A DNA stretch of 61,539 bases from Mameliella sp. MMSF_3455 (GTDB lineage: Bacteria > Pseudomonadota > Alphaproteobacteria > Rhodobacterales > Rhodobacteraceae): the NCBI RefSeq assembly GCF_030733205.1, contig NZ_JASHJL010000031.1:1-61539 (forward strand), written 5' to 3'. The position numbers and the translations under genes were made by a program. This document shows positions 25,430-34,717 of this stretch, in pieces. How positions within the stretch are numbered: position 1 is the stretch's first letter; every line of letters starts with the position of its first letter. The notes beneath the pieces are model-generated. The model was not told the DNA's origin and did not search any database. It worked only from the letters and a program-made list of their open reading frames with translations.

Positions 25430-25705
25430 CTCCAGGATCTCGACCAGCCGTCCATAGTCGCGGCTGACCTCCTGCGCCTCGAGGAAGGCGCGCTGGCGCT
25501 CGGCATCGAGGCAGCGAAAGTACTCCTGGATGTCGGCGATGTATGCCTCGAAGTCGGCCCGCAGTAGATCGGCATAGGCGCGCACGTCTTCAGCGCTTTC
25601 GGGCAGGAAGGGCCGTTCCGGCGCGACACAGGCGCTTGCCATCTGACCGCTCAGCACGAAGATTGCCACCAAACCGGGCAGGTTGGTTCGTCCGACACAA
25701 AACAT
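25427..25705 (-). CDS. small secreted hypothetical protein of the transfer region
   Basis: A 92-residue frame with a hydrophobic N-terminus (LPGLVAIFVLSGQMASA) and a mature part beginning CVAPERPFLPESAEDVRAY, with a second Cys in YFRCLDAERQRAF. The start at 25705 is provisional, since the n-region before it is unusual. Function unknown. It is divergent from the virB operon. Confidence 0.55.
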   Translation of the reverse strand: MFCVGRTNLPGLVAIFVLSGQMASACVAPERPFLPESAEDVRAYADLLRADFEAYIADIQEYFRCLDAERQRAFLEAQEVSRDYGRLVEILE

Positions 25706-25809
25706 GCGCAGGGCAAAACTCCTTTGCCGGTGTGAATCGGTGGATTTGTGTGATAGCGGGCCTAAGTGCGCGAAAGCATCCGGTCAAGATGAAGAAATCG
25801 TCTTGCAGT

Positions 25810-25829
25810 CATTTATGTTGTATTGTATC
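25810..25829 (+). promoter_or_regulatory. recurrent motif copy 3, upstream of the virB operon
   Basis: CATTTATGTTGTATTGTATC, 60 bp before the first gene of the virB operon and in the same orientation to its gene as the other copies. Likely a promoter or operator shared among transfer-region genes. Confidence 0.5.
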
Positions 25830-25888
25830 ACCCGTGCGGAAATGTCCCGCGGGCCGATACTCATGATGAGGAGGGCCCAGGGGAGGTC

Positions 25889-26224
25889 ATGATAGAAGAA
25901 GCACCGAATGTGGTCACCGAAGACGGGTTGCGCGGATTGCTCGGCCAGGGATACAGGGCCGAGGTTGTCTGCAAGGAAGGCGCCGAGAAACGCCACAACA
26001 GCTGGTACGGCACCTGGACCGTGCGAGCCGTCTCGGCCGATGGACGGGACGAGAAACTGCTCGTCACCTCGCGCAGCTTCCTCAAGATCCGAGAATTCAA
26101 AACGATCGTCGGCCTCGTCAGTTTCCTGGCCGACATGGGCGCAACCGTCGTCTCCATCCCGCTCGAAGAGGGTGGGCGGGTTCCGCACGAAGCCCCGGGC
26201 AAACCTCTGGCCGCCAAGGCCTGA
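25889..26224 (+). CDS. hypothetical protein, first gene of the virB operon
   Basis: A 111-residue soluble protein starting at ATG 25889 behind GGGGAGGTC. It reads [20 protein letters not shown] and contains [15 protein letters not shown] and [19 protein letters not shown] recognise no family. It has no signal peptide and overlaps the likely start of the transglycosylase gene, so it may be a regulator or cytoplasmic factor of the transfer system. Confidence 0.6.
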   Translation: MIEEAPNVVTEDGLRGLLGQGYRAEVVCKEGAEKRHNSWYGTWTVRAVSADGRDEKLLVTSRSFLKIREFKTIVGLVSFLADMGATVVSIPLEEGGRVPHEAPGKPLAAKA

Positions 26225-26939
26225 CGAATTTGCCGCCTGCCGCGTTCTCGCGGTCCTTGTCCTGCTTGGTACAGGTGTTTGTTCCGCACCCTCGGCCTTG
26301 CTGGCACAGTCGAACACAGGCGGGTTCATCTTTTCCGTCGGCCAGGACGGTCGGCTGATCGACGTCTCCGCCGCGCAGGGTGATCCGGACGCGTCGACCG
26401 ACCTGAAGACAGGCGATGCAACGCGTCCCGGCGACCGGCTCTTTCTCTTCTCTAATCGATCTCAAGATAAAGCGGATGCAGAGAGCGCCACGCGCACGCC
26501 CGTTCCGGCTCCTCCCGAGATTCTCGCGGCCATCGAGGCGACCGCCTTCCGCTATGCCGGTCACCCCGGGTTGCGCCGCGCCGGTCTCTCGGTCACCGAC
26601 TGGGTCGCGCTCTACCGGGCCAATATCGAGATCGAGAGCGCCTACAATCCACGTGCGCTGAGCGATGCCGGGGCGATCGGGCTCGGCCAGCTGATGCCGG
26701 ACACGGCGCAGGCCTTGGGCGTCGATCCGCATGACCCGCGCCAGAACCTCGACGCATCGGCGCGGTATCTCCTGATGATGCTTGACCGTTTCGGCGACAG
26801 CCGCCTGGCGCTCGCCGCCTACAATGCCGGACCCGAGGCGGTCGACCGATATGGTGGCATTCCCCCTTACCGAGAAACCATGGCCCATGTGGCGAAAGTG
26901 ACCGCCGCGATGTTGCGCCTGAGAGGAGAGATTTCGTGA
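26172..26939 (+). CDS. virB1: lytic transglycosylase, VirB1-type
   Basis: A periplasmic murein-cleaving enzyme that opens the wall for the secretion channel. The start is uncertain: GTG 26172, inside the preceding gene, gives a basic n-region before the signal [20 protein letters not shown], about 255 residues in all. The SLT domain has the catalytic Glu in [14 protein letters not shown], then [17 protein letters not shown] and [13 protein letters not shown]. It ends overlapping virB2 by 4 nt. A second SLT domain is encoded at 30086. Confidence 0.83.
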   Translation: MGGFRTKPRANLWPPRPDEFAACRVLAVLVLLGTGVCSAPSALLAQSNTGGFIFSVGQDGRLIDVSAAQGDPDASTDLKTGDATRPGDRLFLFSNRSQDKADAESATRTPVPAPPEILAAIEATAFRYAGHPGLRRAGLSVTDWVALYRANIEIESAYNPRALSDAGAIGLGQLMPDTAQALGVDPHDPRQNLDASARYLLMMLDRFGDSRLALAAYNAGPEAVDRYGGIPPYRETMAHVAKVTAAMLRLRGEIS

Positions 26940-27229
26940 AGAGACCTGTAAATGTGACCGCCGTCGCGGCGGCCCTGCTGATCGTTGCTGCCGGACCGGC
27001 GCTCGCCCAGAGCATCGACCTCTCGCCGGTGCAGACCTTGTTGCAGGGCATCGTCGATGCGATCACCGGCCCCTTGGGTATCGTGATCGGCACGCTGGCG
27101 CTGATCGGCGTGTTCCTGTCCTGGCTCTTCGGCATCCTCGATTTCCGGCAGGCGCTCTGGGTCGTCGTGGCGATTGCGGGCATCGCTGCAGCGCCGACCA
27201 TTGTTGCCGCCATCTGGACGACCCCCTGA
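26936..27229 (+). CDS. virB2: VirB2-type pilin
   Basis: A 97-residue protein with a cleavable signal (ending ALAQS) and two membrane helices separated by a short loop, the prepilin layout of VirB2/TrbC, the major pilus subunit. It overlaps the end of the transglycosylase gene and is followed by virB3 after 9 bp. Confidence 0.87.
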   Translation: MKRPVNVTAVAAALLIVAAGPALAQSIDLSPVQTLLQGIVDAITGPLGIVIGTLALIGVFLSWLFGILDFRQALWVVVAIAGIAAAPTIVAAIWTTP

Positions 27230-27238
27230 GGCACGGCC

Positions 27239-27517
27239 ATGACAGACCAGTCGCGCGTCTTCATCGGCCTCCTGAGGCCGCCCAAGCTCATGGGCTTGCC
27301 GATCATGTATGCCATGGTCTGGCTCTTCGGCTCCACGCTGCTGTTCCTCTGGGTGCAGAGCTGGGTCGTGGTGCTGATCGCCGGCATCGCCTGGCCCCTG
27401 CTCTGGAAGGCCGCCGACTGGGATCCGAACTTCCTCGACGTGCTGGTGATCACGCTCCAGGAGACGCCGCCGACCCGGAACCGCAAAATTCACGGAGGCG
27501 ACAGCTATGCCCCGTGA
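27239..27517 (+). CDS. virB3: VirB3-type inner membrane protein
   Basis: A 92-residue protein with VFIGLLRPPKLMGLPIMY, the VirB3/TrbD signature, and two adjacent membrane segments. It partners VirB4 at the inner membrane. Its 3' end overlaps virB4 by 11 nt. Confidence 0.88.
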   Translation: MTDQSRVFIGLLRPPKLMGLPIMYAMVWLFGSTLLFLWVQSWVVVLIAGIAWPLLWKAADWDPNFLDVLVITLQETPPTRNRKIHGGDSYAP

Positions 27518-29879
27518 TGCTGGATATGCTGAAGACCTCGATCTCGGGACGGCGCTGCCCTCCTGGGTGGCAGGCGAGAAGCGTCTCTCGCAGATGCTGC
27601 CCTATGTGAGCCTCGTCAGCGACACCACGATCCGCCTGCGCGGCAATGAGCTGATGCAATGCATCCGGCTCGAGGGGGTGAACAGCACCACAAGCGAGGA
27701 CGGGCATCTTGACCGCATCGGCGCGCTGATGGCCGGGATCGTGGCCCAAGCCGGGACAGGATTCTCCTTCTACCTGCACAAGGTCTCGAAGGCGGTCGAG
27801 GTGGACCTGCCGCCGGTCGAGGACGCGGGCTTCGCGGGCGAGATCGACCGGCGCTGGCGCGCGAATTTGCGCGCCTCGGGTCTGCGTGACAAGACGCTGA
27901 CCCTCACAGTCCTGAAACGCCCCGAGGCGGGCCGAGGCCTGCCGTTCCTGGCCGCCGCCTCTCGGGCGCGGCTCGCGCAGGACACGGTTCGGAGGCTGCG
28001 CAAGCTCGACGAGGTGGTGGGGTTCATCCTCTCCACCTTCGACGAGATGAAACCCCGCCTTCTCTCGGCCCGGTCCGGAGCACTGCTCGGCTTCCTCGGC
28101 AGTCTCAATACGGGGTGCGAGCATCCGCTCTTCCCGCGCTCGCGCTTCGGCATCCTCGCCGAGGACGTGGCCAACACGCGGGTGACCTTCGTCGGTCCGA
28201 CCATCCGCCTCTCCGATGGGGCGGTGGGCGAGAAATTCGGCGCGATCTTCGCTGTGAAGAACTATCCGGCCAAGACCGACGCGCTGATGCTCGACGAGTT
28301 GAACCTGCCGGTCGACATGGTCGTCACGCATTCCTTCGTGCCCATCAACTCGAACATCATGGCCGGTCGGATCAAGCGGCAGCTCAGGCTCATGCAGGCC
28401 GCCAATGACGGCGCGGTCAGCCTCGCCGAAGAGCTGGAGCTCGCGCAGGACGACCTGGAATCCAAACGCCTGATCTTCGGCGAACATCACATGACCGTGG
28501 CGGTCTATGCCACGACCCGCGCCGCGCTCGACGATATCTGCGCCGAGGTGCGCAACATCGCCGCCAGCACCGGCATCAACCTGATCTCCGAAGGCTTCGG
28601 CGCGCGGGCGCATTACATGGCGCAGCATCCCGGCAATACCGGGGCGCGGAGCCGCAAGGCGGCGATCACCAATCACAATTTCGCGGACCTGGCGACATTG
28701 CATCGCACGCCCTTGGGCAAGCCCGGAAGCGACGTGCCCTGGGGCCTGCCGATCACGCTCTTCCCGACACCCGAGCGCGGCGGGTTCCGCTTCAACTTCC
28801 ACGAACAGGGCGCGCCGGACCGCGAACCGACCGGCGGCCACACGTTGATCCTCGGCCGCCCCGGCTCCGGCAAGTCGGTGCTCGCGGCCTTCCTCATGGC
28901 CATGGCGCGGCGCGCGAATGCCCGGCTCTTCGTCTTCGACTACCGCGCCGGCATGGAGATTGCGGTGCGGGCGCTCGGCGGCAGCTATTCGACCGTGCGG
29001 GCCGGGCGGCCCACGGGTCTCAATCCGCTCCAGACCGAGACCGATGCGCGCGGCCAGGCCTGGCTCGCCGATTGGCTGGCGACGCTGCTCGAACGCCGCG
29101 ATCGCCCGCTCACCCCGGTGCAGACCAACCGGCTGCAGGAGGTCGTACGCCAGAACGCCTCGGCCAGTCACAAAGGTCTCCGGAACTGGTCGGATTTTGC
29201 CTCGCTGCTGGTCTCGACCGATGACGAGGGCGATCTCTTCGAGCGCATGCAGGAATGGACCGCCGAGGGCCGCTACGGCTGGATATTCGGCGCAAACCCG
29301 CAAGATACGTTCAGCCTCGCTGGCGACATCTCCGGCTTCGATCTGACCGGTATCCTAGATTCCGAGTGCGAACGGGAACGAATGGCGGTGCTCTCCTATC
29401 TCTTCCGGCGGGTCGAGCGCGTGATCGAGGACCGCAAGCCGACCGTCATCCTGATCGACGAGGCCTGGAAGGCACTCGACAACGCCTACTTCGCCGAACG
29501 GCTGTCGAACTGGCTCGTCACCGCCCGGAAACAGAACGCGGTCGTCGTGATGATGACGCAATACGCGAGCCAGCTCGAGCGCACCCGCACCGGCAAGACC
29601 ATCGTTGAAGCGGTGCCGACGCAGATCCTCCTGCCGAACATCCGCGCCAGCGAGGCCGATTACGCCATGCTGGGGCTGTCGGAGAAGGAGCTCGATATCC
29701 TCCTCGGCGTCGGCTCGTCCTCGCGCCTGGCGCTCGTCCGCGACGACCGCGGCGCTGTGGTGATCGATGCAGACCTCTCGAGCCTCGGACCGCTCGTGAC
29801 CATCCTCGGCGGCATGGAGAAGGGCGAGGAGCTGGTGGGCAGCGACTACCGCGACCGCCCGGACTTCTGGAGAACATGA
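27507..29879 (+). CDS. virB4: VirB4-type ATPase of the secretion system
   Basis: A 790-residue ATPase that powers pilus assembly and substrate transfer. The N-terminal CagE/VirB4 domain precedes a Walker A GRPGSGKSVLAAF at about residues 450-462 and a Walker B with IDEAWKALD near 650. QTNRLQEVVR and MMTQYASQLERTRTG are typical too. Length is as expected for the family. The stop overlaps the next start (ATGA). Confidence 0.94.
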   Translation: MPRDAGYAEDLDLGTALPSWVAGEKRLSQMLPYVSLVSDTTIRLRGNELMQCIRLEGVNSTTSEDGHLDRIGALMAGIVAQAGTGFSFYLHKVSKAVEVDLPPVEDAGFAGEIDRRWRANLRASGLRDKTLTLTVLKRPEAGRGLPFLAAASRARLAQDTVRRLRKLDEVVGFILSTFDEMKPRLLSARSGALLGFLGSLNTGCEHPLFPRSRFGILAEDVANTRVTFVGPTIRLSDGAVGEKFGAIFAVKNYPAKTDALMLDELNLPVDMVVTHSFVPINSNIMAGRIKRQLRLMQAANDGAVSLAEELELAQDDLESKRLIFGEHHMTVAVYATTRAALDDICAEVRNIAASTGINLISEGFGARAHYMAQHPGNTGARSRKAAITNHNFADLATLHRTPLGKPGSDVPWGLPITLFPTPERGGFRFNFHEQGAPDREPTGGHTLILGRPGSGKSVLAAFLMAMARRANARLFVFDYRAGMEIAVRALGGSYSTVRAGRPTGLNPLQTETDARGQAWLADWLATLLERRDRPLTPVQTNRLQEVVRQNASASHKGLRNWSDFASLLVSTDDEGDLFERMQEWTAEGRYGWIFGANPQDTFSLAGDISGFDLTGILDSECERERMAVLSYLFRRVERVIEDRKPTVILIDEAWKALDNAYFAERLSNWLVTARKQNAVVVMMTQYASQLERTRTGKTIVEAVPTQILLPNIRASEADYAMLGLSEKELDILLGVGSSSRLALVRDDRGAVVIDADLSSLGPLVTILGGMEKGEELVGSDYRDRPDFWRT

Positions 29880-30082
29880 TGAACAAGACGATGACCCTGC
29901 GCCTGGGGCTTCTCGTCCTCGGGCTCACCCTGTCGGCCTGCGCCGAGTACAAGTCCGCGACAGCGAACTGCTTCAACTTCCGGGCCGAGACCGCGAACGC
30001 ACCGCGTGTCTCGACCAAGGGCGCCGTCGTCACCCGCGACGACACCGCCTGCAGCTTCACTGCCCTCGGCGCCGTGAACTGA
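29876..30082 (+). CDS. small lipoprotein in the VirB7 position
   Basis: A 68-residue protein with a lipoprotein signal (MTLRLGLLVLGLTLSACAE, lipobox LSAC) and three further Cys (NCFNF, TACSF). VirB7 proteins are short outer-membrane lipoproteins of the T4SS core; size and position after virB4 fit, though VirB7 sequences are too variable for a firm assignment. Confidence 0.65.
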   Translation: MMNKTMTLRLGLLVLGLTLSACAEYKSATANCFNFRAETANAPRVSTKGAVVTRDDTACSFTALGAVN

Positions 30083-30085
30083 CCC

Positions 30086-31228
30086 ATGATGCGCCGTTTC
30101 CCAACCATCCTGGTATGCGCCGTGCTTGCCTGTCCCGCGTCGGGGCAGGGTGTGCCGACCTTCGACGCGCAGGGCTTCGCGCGCACGGCGGCGCTGATCG
30201 CGCAGCGCGACAAGGACTTGGCGCTGCAGCGTGACACGCTGACCCGCAAAGGGGAGCTCGCCGAAATCGAACGCCAGCAGCTCGCGGCGCTGAACGATCT
30301 GGTCGAAGCGACCAGCTTGGGCGGAACGGATGTCTCGGATACCATCGACGGGCTGGAAGCGGGCAGGGGGCCCGAGACCGCCGCCGCGGTGCTCTTTGAG
30401 CCCGAAGATGGCAATCCGGCCGCGACACGCATGTTCGGCGACGCGCGGGAAGGGATCGAGGAGTTGATCATACGCGCGGCGCGTGACACCCACTTCCTCC
30501 CCGGGGTGTCGCGCGCCGGATTGTCCCTCGTGCAATGGCGCTGCCTCCTGCAGGCGCTGATCTGGCAGGAGAGCCGGTTCCAGATCGGCGCGCGTTCGCA
30601 TGTCGGCGCCTATGGCCTCACCCAGATCATGCCGGACACCGCGAAGGATCTGGGTGTCTACCCCGGCTATTACGACGATCCTTACCTGCAGGTGGCCGGC
30701 GGCGCGCGTTACCTCGCGCAGATGCTGAACATGTTCGACGGCGACATCATCATCGGGCTGGCGGCCTATAACGCCGGTCCGGGCAACGTGCAGAACTACG
30801 GCGGCGTACCGCCGTTCTCAGAAACCCAGCACTACGTCGTGGTCATCCCCGAGCAGTACAACCGCTATCTTTCTGCTGTCGGCGGGATCGACGCGCTCGG
30901 CACCATCGATCCGGTCCTGCTCGCCAACGCAAGCTTCAGCCTCTCGGCACATGGCTCCGGAGTCTATGGCGACTATTCGCTGGTCTCGGTCCGGGCCGCC
31001 GCGCTCCGGGTGCAGGACATCATCGAACGGATCGGCGAGACAGAAGATCTGCACGAGGCGCTGGCGCTCAACACCTATGCCCGCGCGGAACTGGCGCGCC
31101 TGGTCGCCATCCGCACCCGCCTCAAAGCCGCACGAACCGAGCCGATGAGCGCCGAGCAGATCGCGCTCGCGGCGGCGCAGGCCGCCGAGCGGCAATACAT
31201 GGATTTCAGCTTGGAGACATTGCGATGA
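30086..31228 (+). CDS. VirB5-like protein with an embedded lytic transglycosylase domain
   Basis: A 380-residue secreted protein (signal MMRRFPTILVCAVLACPASG). The mature N-terminus QGVPTFDAQ and the C-terminus AAERQYMDFSLETL closely match those of the VirB5 encoded just downstream (QGVPTVDTQ and AEERRFMDFTLPDL). In between, about residues 145-260, lies an SLT domain with IWQESRFQIGARSHVGAYGL, TQIMPDTAKDLG and [17 protein letters not shown]. This suggests a fusion in which a murein hydrolase was inserted into a VirB5-type scaffold, or gained VirB5-like ends. It overlaps virB5 by 4 nt. Confidence 0.85.
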   Translation: MMRRFPTILVCAVLACPASGQGVPTFDAQGFARTAALIAQRDKDLALQRDTLTRKGELAEIERQQLAALNDLVEATSLGGTDVSDTIDGLEAGRGPETAAAVLFEPEDGNPAATRMFGDAREGIEELIIRAARDTHFLPGVSRAGLSLVQWRCLLQALIWQESRFQIGARSHVGAYGLTQIMPDTAKDLGVYPGYYDDPYLQVAGGARYLAQMLNMFDGDIIIGLAAYNAGPGNVQNYGGVPPFSETQHYVVVIPEQYNRYLSAVGGIDALGTIDPVLLANASFSLSAHGSGVYGDYSLVSVRAAALRVQDIIERIGETEDLHEALALNTYARAELARLVAIRTRLKAARTEPMSAEQIALAAAQAAERQYMDFSLETLR

Positions 31229-32037
31229 GGAAGACATTCCCGCACGCACGGAGAATTCTGTTCGGGACCGCAGCGACGGTGGCCCTGACGATGAGCATGG
31301 CGCCCGCGCCTGCCATCGCCCAGGGCGTGCCGACCGTCGATACCCAGAACATCGCCCAGGAAATCCGCCAGCTGCAGCAGATGCTGGAGGATTTCGGGAT
31401 CCAGACCGATCAACTCGACACCCTTCTGGAACAACTCGACCTGGTGCAGCAGCAGCTCGACCAGCTGAACCAGATGTACGCCTCGCTCACGGGCGCCCGG
31501 GACAAGATCCTCGGGTTCGCCATGGGTGGCGATCTCGACGGGTTGCTCGAGGCGGATTTCTCCGACATCGGCGATCTGATCACCGGCATCCAGCAGGGCG
31601 ACTGGAGCGCGCTCCTCGGCTCCTCCGCCGGGCCGCTGCGCACCCGGATGGAGGCCGCGCTGGCCGGCGCAGGGTTCGACGAGGACAGCCTTGCCGAAAT
31701 CGCCCGCAGCGGCAGCCCGGGCGCGCAAGGCGTGGCCACCCGCGCCACCTCCGGGGCCGTGCTCTCGGCTGCGGCGCAGAACAGCCATGCCGAGGCGGCG
31801 CAATCGTTGATGCGCGTCGAGCGCCTGGTCGAGATGATCCCTGACATGGAGGACCTGAAAGCGTCGATGGATCACAACACCCGCGTGACCGCCGAGCTGG
31901 CCATCGCACTGACACGTATGTGGGAGCTCGAGGCGATCCAGACCGTCGGCGCGGGCAATGCGGGCGTGGTTGATGCGGCCATCATCGCCGAGGAGCGCCG
32001 CTTCATGGACTTCACCTTGCCGGACCTCAAGAAATGA
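31225..32037 (+). CDS. virB5: VirB5-type minor pilin / T4SS periplasmic protein
   Basis: A 270-residue secreted protein (signal ending PAIAQG). Gln-rich amphipathic helices (EIRQLQQMLEDFGIQ and TLLEQLDLVQQQLDQLNQMY) are typical of VirB5/TrbJ, which cap the pilus tip. It ends MDFTLPDLKK. Coupled to virB8 by an ATGA overlap. Confidence 0.82.
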   Translation: MRKTFPHARRILFGTAATVALTMSMAPAPAIAQGVPTVDTQNIAQEIRQLQQMLEDFGIQTDQLDTLLEQLDLVQQQLDQLNQMYASLTGARDKILGFAMGGDLDGLLEADFSDIGDLITGIQQGDWSALLGSSAGPLRTRMEAALAGAGFDEDSLAEIARSGSPGAQGVATRATSGAVLSAAAQNSHAEAAQSLMRVERLVEMIPDMEDLKASMDHNTRVTAELAIALTRMWELEAIQTVGAGNAGVVDAAIIAEERRFMDFTLPDLKK

Positions 32038-32693
32038 CGATAGGGACAAGCATCGACGCGATCGTCGAGGAGGAACTGGTCTATGGCGCGCTGCGGCGCG
32101 AGGAAACCTGGCGCAAGATCGGTATCGGTGGCGTGGTCTTCGGCGTGATGGGCTGCCTCTCGGCCGCCGCGGTCGCCCTCCTGATCGAGACGCCGCCGCC
32201 GGTTGTGGTTCCCTTCGATCCCGCGACCGGTCTCGCCCTGCCGAATGCCGCCGTGAAGACGGTGACGCTCGCCGAGCGCCCAGCGGTGATCGAGGCGCAG
32301 ATCTACCGCTATATCACCGACCGCGAGACCTACAACCAGCTCGACAACGACCTGCGCGTGCGCCGGGTTTTGGCGCAGTCGAAGGGCGCGGCCGAGGCCA
32401 GCATGCGTGCGACCTGGACCAGCGGGCAGGACAATTACCCGCCGACGCGCTATGGGGCCGGGGCCGAGATGGCGGTCGAGATCGCCAGCATCACGCTCAT
32501 CGGCGAGGACCGCGCGCAGGTCCGCCTGCGCAAACGCCTGACCGGGCCACAAGGCACGCAAGACGGTGCCTTCACCGCGACACTGATGTTCGCGTTCCGC
32601 CCCGAGACCCCGCGCGTCCTCGACGAGGTCTGGCAGAACCCGTTCGGCTTTACCGTCACGCAATATGCCATCAGATCGGACCGCGCCGAATGA
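32034..32693 (+). CDS. virB8: VirB8-type inner membrane assembly factor
   Basis: A 219-residue bitopic protein with a single membrane helix at about residues 34-56 and a periplasmic VirB8 domain carrying RYITDRETYNQLDNDLRV and NPFGFTVTQYAIR. VirB8 bridges inner-membrane ATPases and the core complex. Overlaps virB9 by 4 nt. Confidence 0.9.
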   Translation: MTIGTSIDAIVEEELVYGALRREETWRKIGIGGVVFGVMGCLSAAAVALLIETPPPVVVPFDPATGLALPNAAVKTVTLAERPAVIEAQIYRYITDRETYNQLDNDLRVRRVLAQSKGAAEASMRATWTSGQDNYPPTRYGAGAEMAVEIASITLIGEDRAQVRLRKRLTGPQGTQDGAFTATLMFAFRPETPRVLDEVWQNPFGFTVTQYAIRSDRAE

Positions 32694-33397
32694 CGACCCG
32701 CCTGACCCTTTCCGGCCTCCTCGTCGCCGCCACGATGTCCGCGGGCCTCCCCACCTGGGCCGAGACCACGCCCGGGCGCGGCGCCCACGACAGCCGTGTC
32801 CGGATCGCGACCTGGGTCGGCGGCCAGGTATTCCGCGTGGTGACCAGTCTCACCCGCGTCACCACGGTCGAGTTCGGCGAGGGCGAGACCATCCGCTCGA
32901 TCATCGCCGGCGACACGGTCGGCTTCCAGTTCGACGCGGTCCCGGGCGGACGCGCCTTCGCGATCAAGCCCGTGGCATCGGGCGTCGCCACCAACATCAC
33001 CGTCTACACCAACCGGCACTCCTACTACTTCCACGTCGTCGAGGCGCGGGAGACCCCGCATTACGTCGTACAGTTCCGCTACCCCGAGAGCCGAAGCGCG
33101 TCCCGGCAGGCGGTGGCCGCCGCCGCCCCCAATGCCAATTACGGTGTCAGCAAAAAGCTCGAGTTCACACCACTCTCGGTCTGGGACGACGGCACTTTCA
33201 CCTATTTCCGCTTTGCACGGAACGCGCCGATCCCGGCGATCTTCCGCCACACGCGCGGCGCAGAGCGCTCGGTCAACAGCCAGGTGCAAGAGGATGGCGT
33301 GATCCGCGTCTCCGGTGTGAACCCCGAATGGGTGCTGCGCCTCGGCGACGAAATTGTCTGCATCCAGGACCTCGGGCATCCGGGAGAGGGCGCATGA
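32690..33397 (+). CDS. virB9: VirB9-type core complex protein
   Basis: A 235-residue secreted protein starting at ATG 32690; the open frame upstream is only virB8 sequence in another frame. It has a signal peptide, an N-terminal beta domain, and the C-terminal VirB9/CagX region with YGVSKKLEFTPLSVWDDGTF and TYFRFARNAPIPAIF. It forms the outer part of the channel with VirB7 and VirB10. Overlaps virB10 by 4 nt. Confidence 0.91.
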   Translation: MTTRLTLSGLLVAATMSAGLPTWAETTPGRGAHDSRVRIATWVGGQVFRVVTSLTRVTTVEFGEGETIRSIIAGDTVGFQFDAVPGGRAFAIKPVASGVATNITVYTNRHSYYFHVVEARETPHYVVQFRYPESRSASRQAVAAAAPNANYGVSKKLEFTPLSVWDDGTFTYFRFARNAPIPAIFRHTRGAERSVNSQVQEDGVIRVSGVNPEWVLRLGDEIVCIQDLGHPGEGA

Positions 33398-34716
33398 CCG
33401 AAAACACCGACGATCTCGCAACCCGCCTCGCCGCGCTCGAAGGCACAACCGGTAAGAAGCCGGGGGGCAAGCGCCCGCCTGCGACTGCGGTCCTTCTGGG
33501 TATCCTTGGGATCGCCGGGCTGGGCGGTCTTGCCTATGCTGCGCTTTTGCCTGAGGCATCGGCGCCGATGCCGACCGCTGCACCAGCCGAGTTCCAGGAC
33601 AAGGGGTCGGGCTTCGGCGACCTGGTGTCCGTCGTCCTGCCGGTCAAACCATTGGACCCTGCGCCAAACATTGTCGGACCAAGCGAGACCGAACGCGCGC
33701 TGATGCAATCGTTGGAGACTCTCCGTGCCGAACTGGAAGCCTTGCGCGCCGTACCCGTAAAACCCGATGAGGGCGCGGCCGATGCCGCCATCGCCGATCT
33801 GACCGCGCAGATCGCGGCGCTACAGGCGGCAGGGGAGGAGACGCGCCGCGCTTTCGAGCGGCAGTTGACCGAACGCGACCGCGCCCTGGAACGGATGCGT
33901 CTGGATCTGGAACTCGCGCAGCTGCAGCAGCCCGTGCCCGGGGCGCTCGGACCCACCGAAGAAGAGCTGCGCCTCGCCGAACTTGCACGCCGCCGTGCGG
34001 CCGAAGCCGAGGCCCGCGCCGAACGCATCGCCTCGCCGATGATCGCCTTCTCCGGCGCCGGGAGCGGGCCCAGGGACGGCGCCATCGAAGCCCGGCTGAA
34101 CGCGGACGAGGCCTTCGTCCGGTCCGGTGCACAGGTCGCGGAAGTGACGCGCGCAGTTGTGATCGCCAACCCGTCCCACACCGTGCCGCAGGGCACGATG
34201 ATCCAGGCGGTGACCGAGACCGCGCTCGACAGCAGCCTGCCCGGCGCGATCCGGGCCATCGTCTCCGAAGACGTGCATGCCTATGACGGCTCCCGCGTGT
34301 TGATCCCCCGCGGTTCGCGGCTGATCGGTCGCTATCGCTCCGACCTGGCGCTGGCGCAATCCCGGGTGATGGTGGCCTGGGACCGGATCATCCTGCCCGA
34401 CAACCAATCTGTCCAGATCAGCGCCTATGGCGGGGACGCGTTGGGACGTTCCGGCACCACGGGCTTCGTCGATACCCGTTTCGCGGAACGCTTCGGCTCG
34501 GCCGCGCTGATCTCGCTGATCGGCGCGCTGCCCTCGGCCGCGGCGAGCCAAATCGAGGACGAAACCGCTGCAGATTTGGCGAGCGATGTCGGGTCCGACC
34601 TGCACGACAGCACGCAAAGCGTCCTGCAGGACTATCTCGCGATCAAGCCGGTCATCCATGTCGGCCAGGGCGCACGGATCACCGTCATGGTCGACCGCGA
34701 CCTCGAGATCTTCTGA
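33394..34716 (+). CDS. virB10: VirB10-type core complex protein
   Basis: A 440-residue protein starting at ATG 33394. It has a cytoplasmic N-tail, one membrane helix (about residues 28-50), a coiled coil rich in Glu, Ala and Leu (about 105-210) and the C-terminal TrbI/VirB10 domain with VPQGTMIQAVTETALDS, LIPRGSRLIGRY and ITVMVDRDLEIF. It spans both membranes and senses ATPase state in the known systems. Confidence 0.93.
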   Translation: MTENTDDLATRLAALEGTTGKKPGGKRPPATAVLLGILGIAGLGGLAYAALLPEASAPMPTAAPAEFQDKGSGFGDLVSVVLPVKPLDPAPNIVGPSETERALMQSLETLRAELEALRAVPVKPDEGAADAAIADLTAQIAALQAAGEETRRAFERQLTERDRALERMRLDLELAQLQQPVPGALGPTEEELRLAELARRRAAEAEARAERIASPMIAFSGAGSGPRDGAIEARLNADEAFVRSGAQVAEVTRAVVIANPSHTVPQGTMIQAVTETALDSSLPGAIRAIVSEDVHAYDGSRVLIPRGSRLIGRYRSDLALAQSRVMVAWDRIILPDNQSVQISAYGGDALGRSGTTGFVDTRFAERFGSAALISLIGALPSAAASQIEDETAADLASDVGSDLHDSTQSVLQDYLAIKPVIHVGQGARITVMVDRDLEIF

Positions 34717-34717
34717 G

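Noticed and set aside
27450-29303. 617-codon open frame on the minus strand opposite virB4
   Set aside because: It is antisense to a clear VirB4 ATPase and has the His/Arg/Gly-rich composition of GC-rich shadow frames, with no domain.
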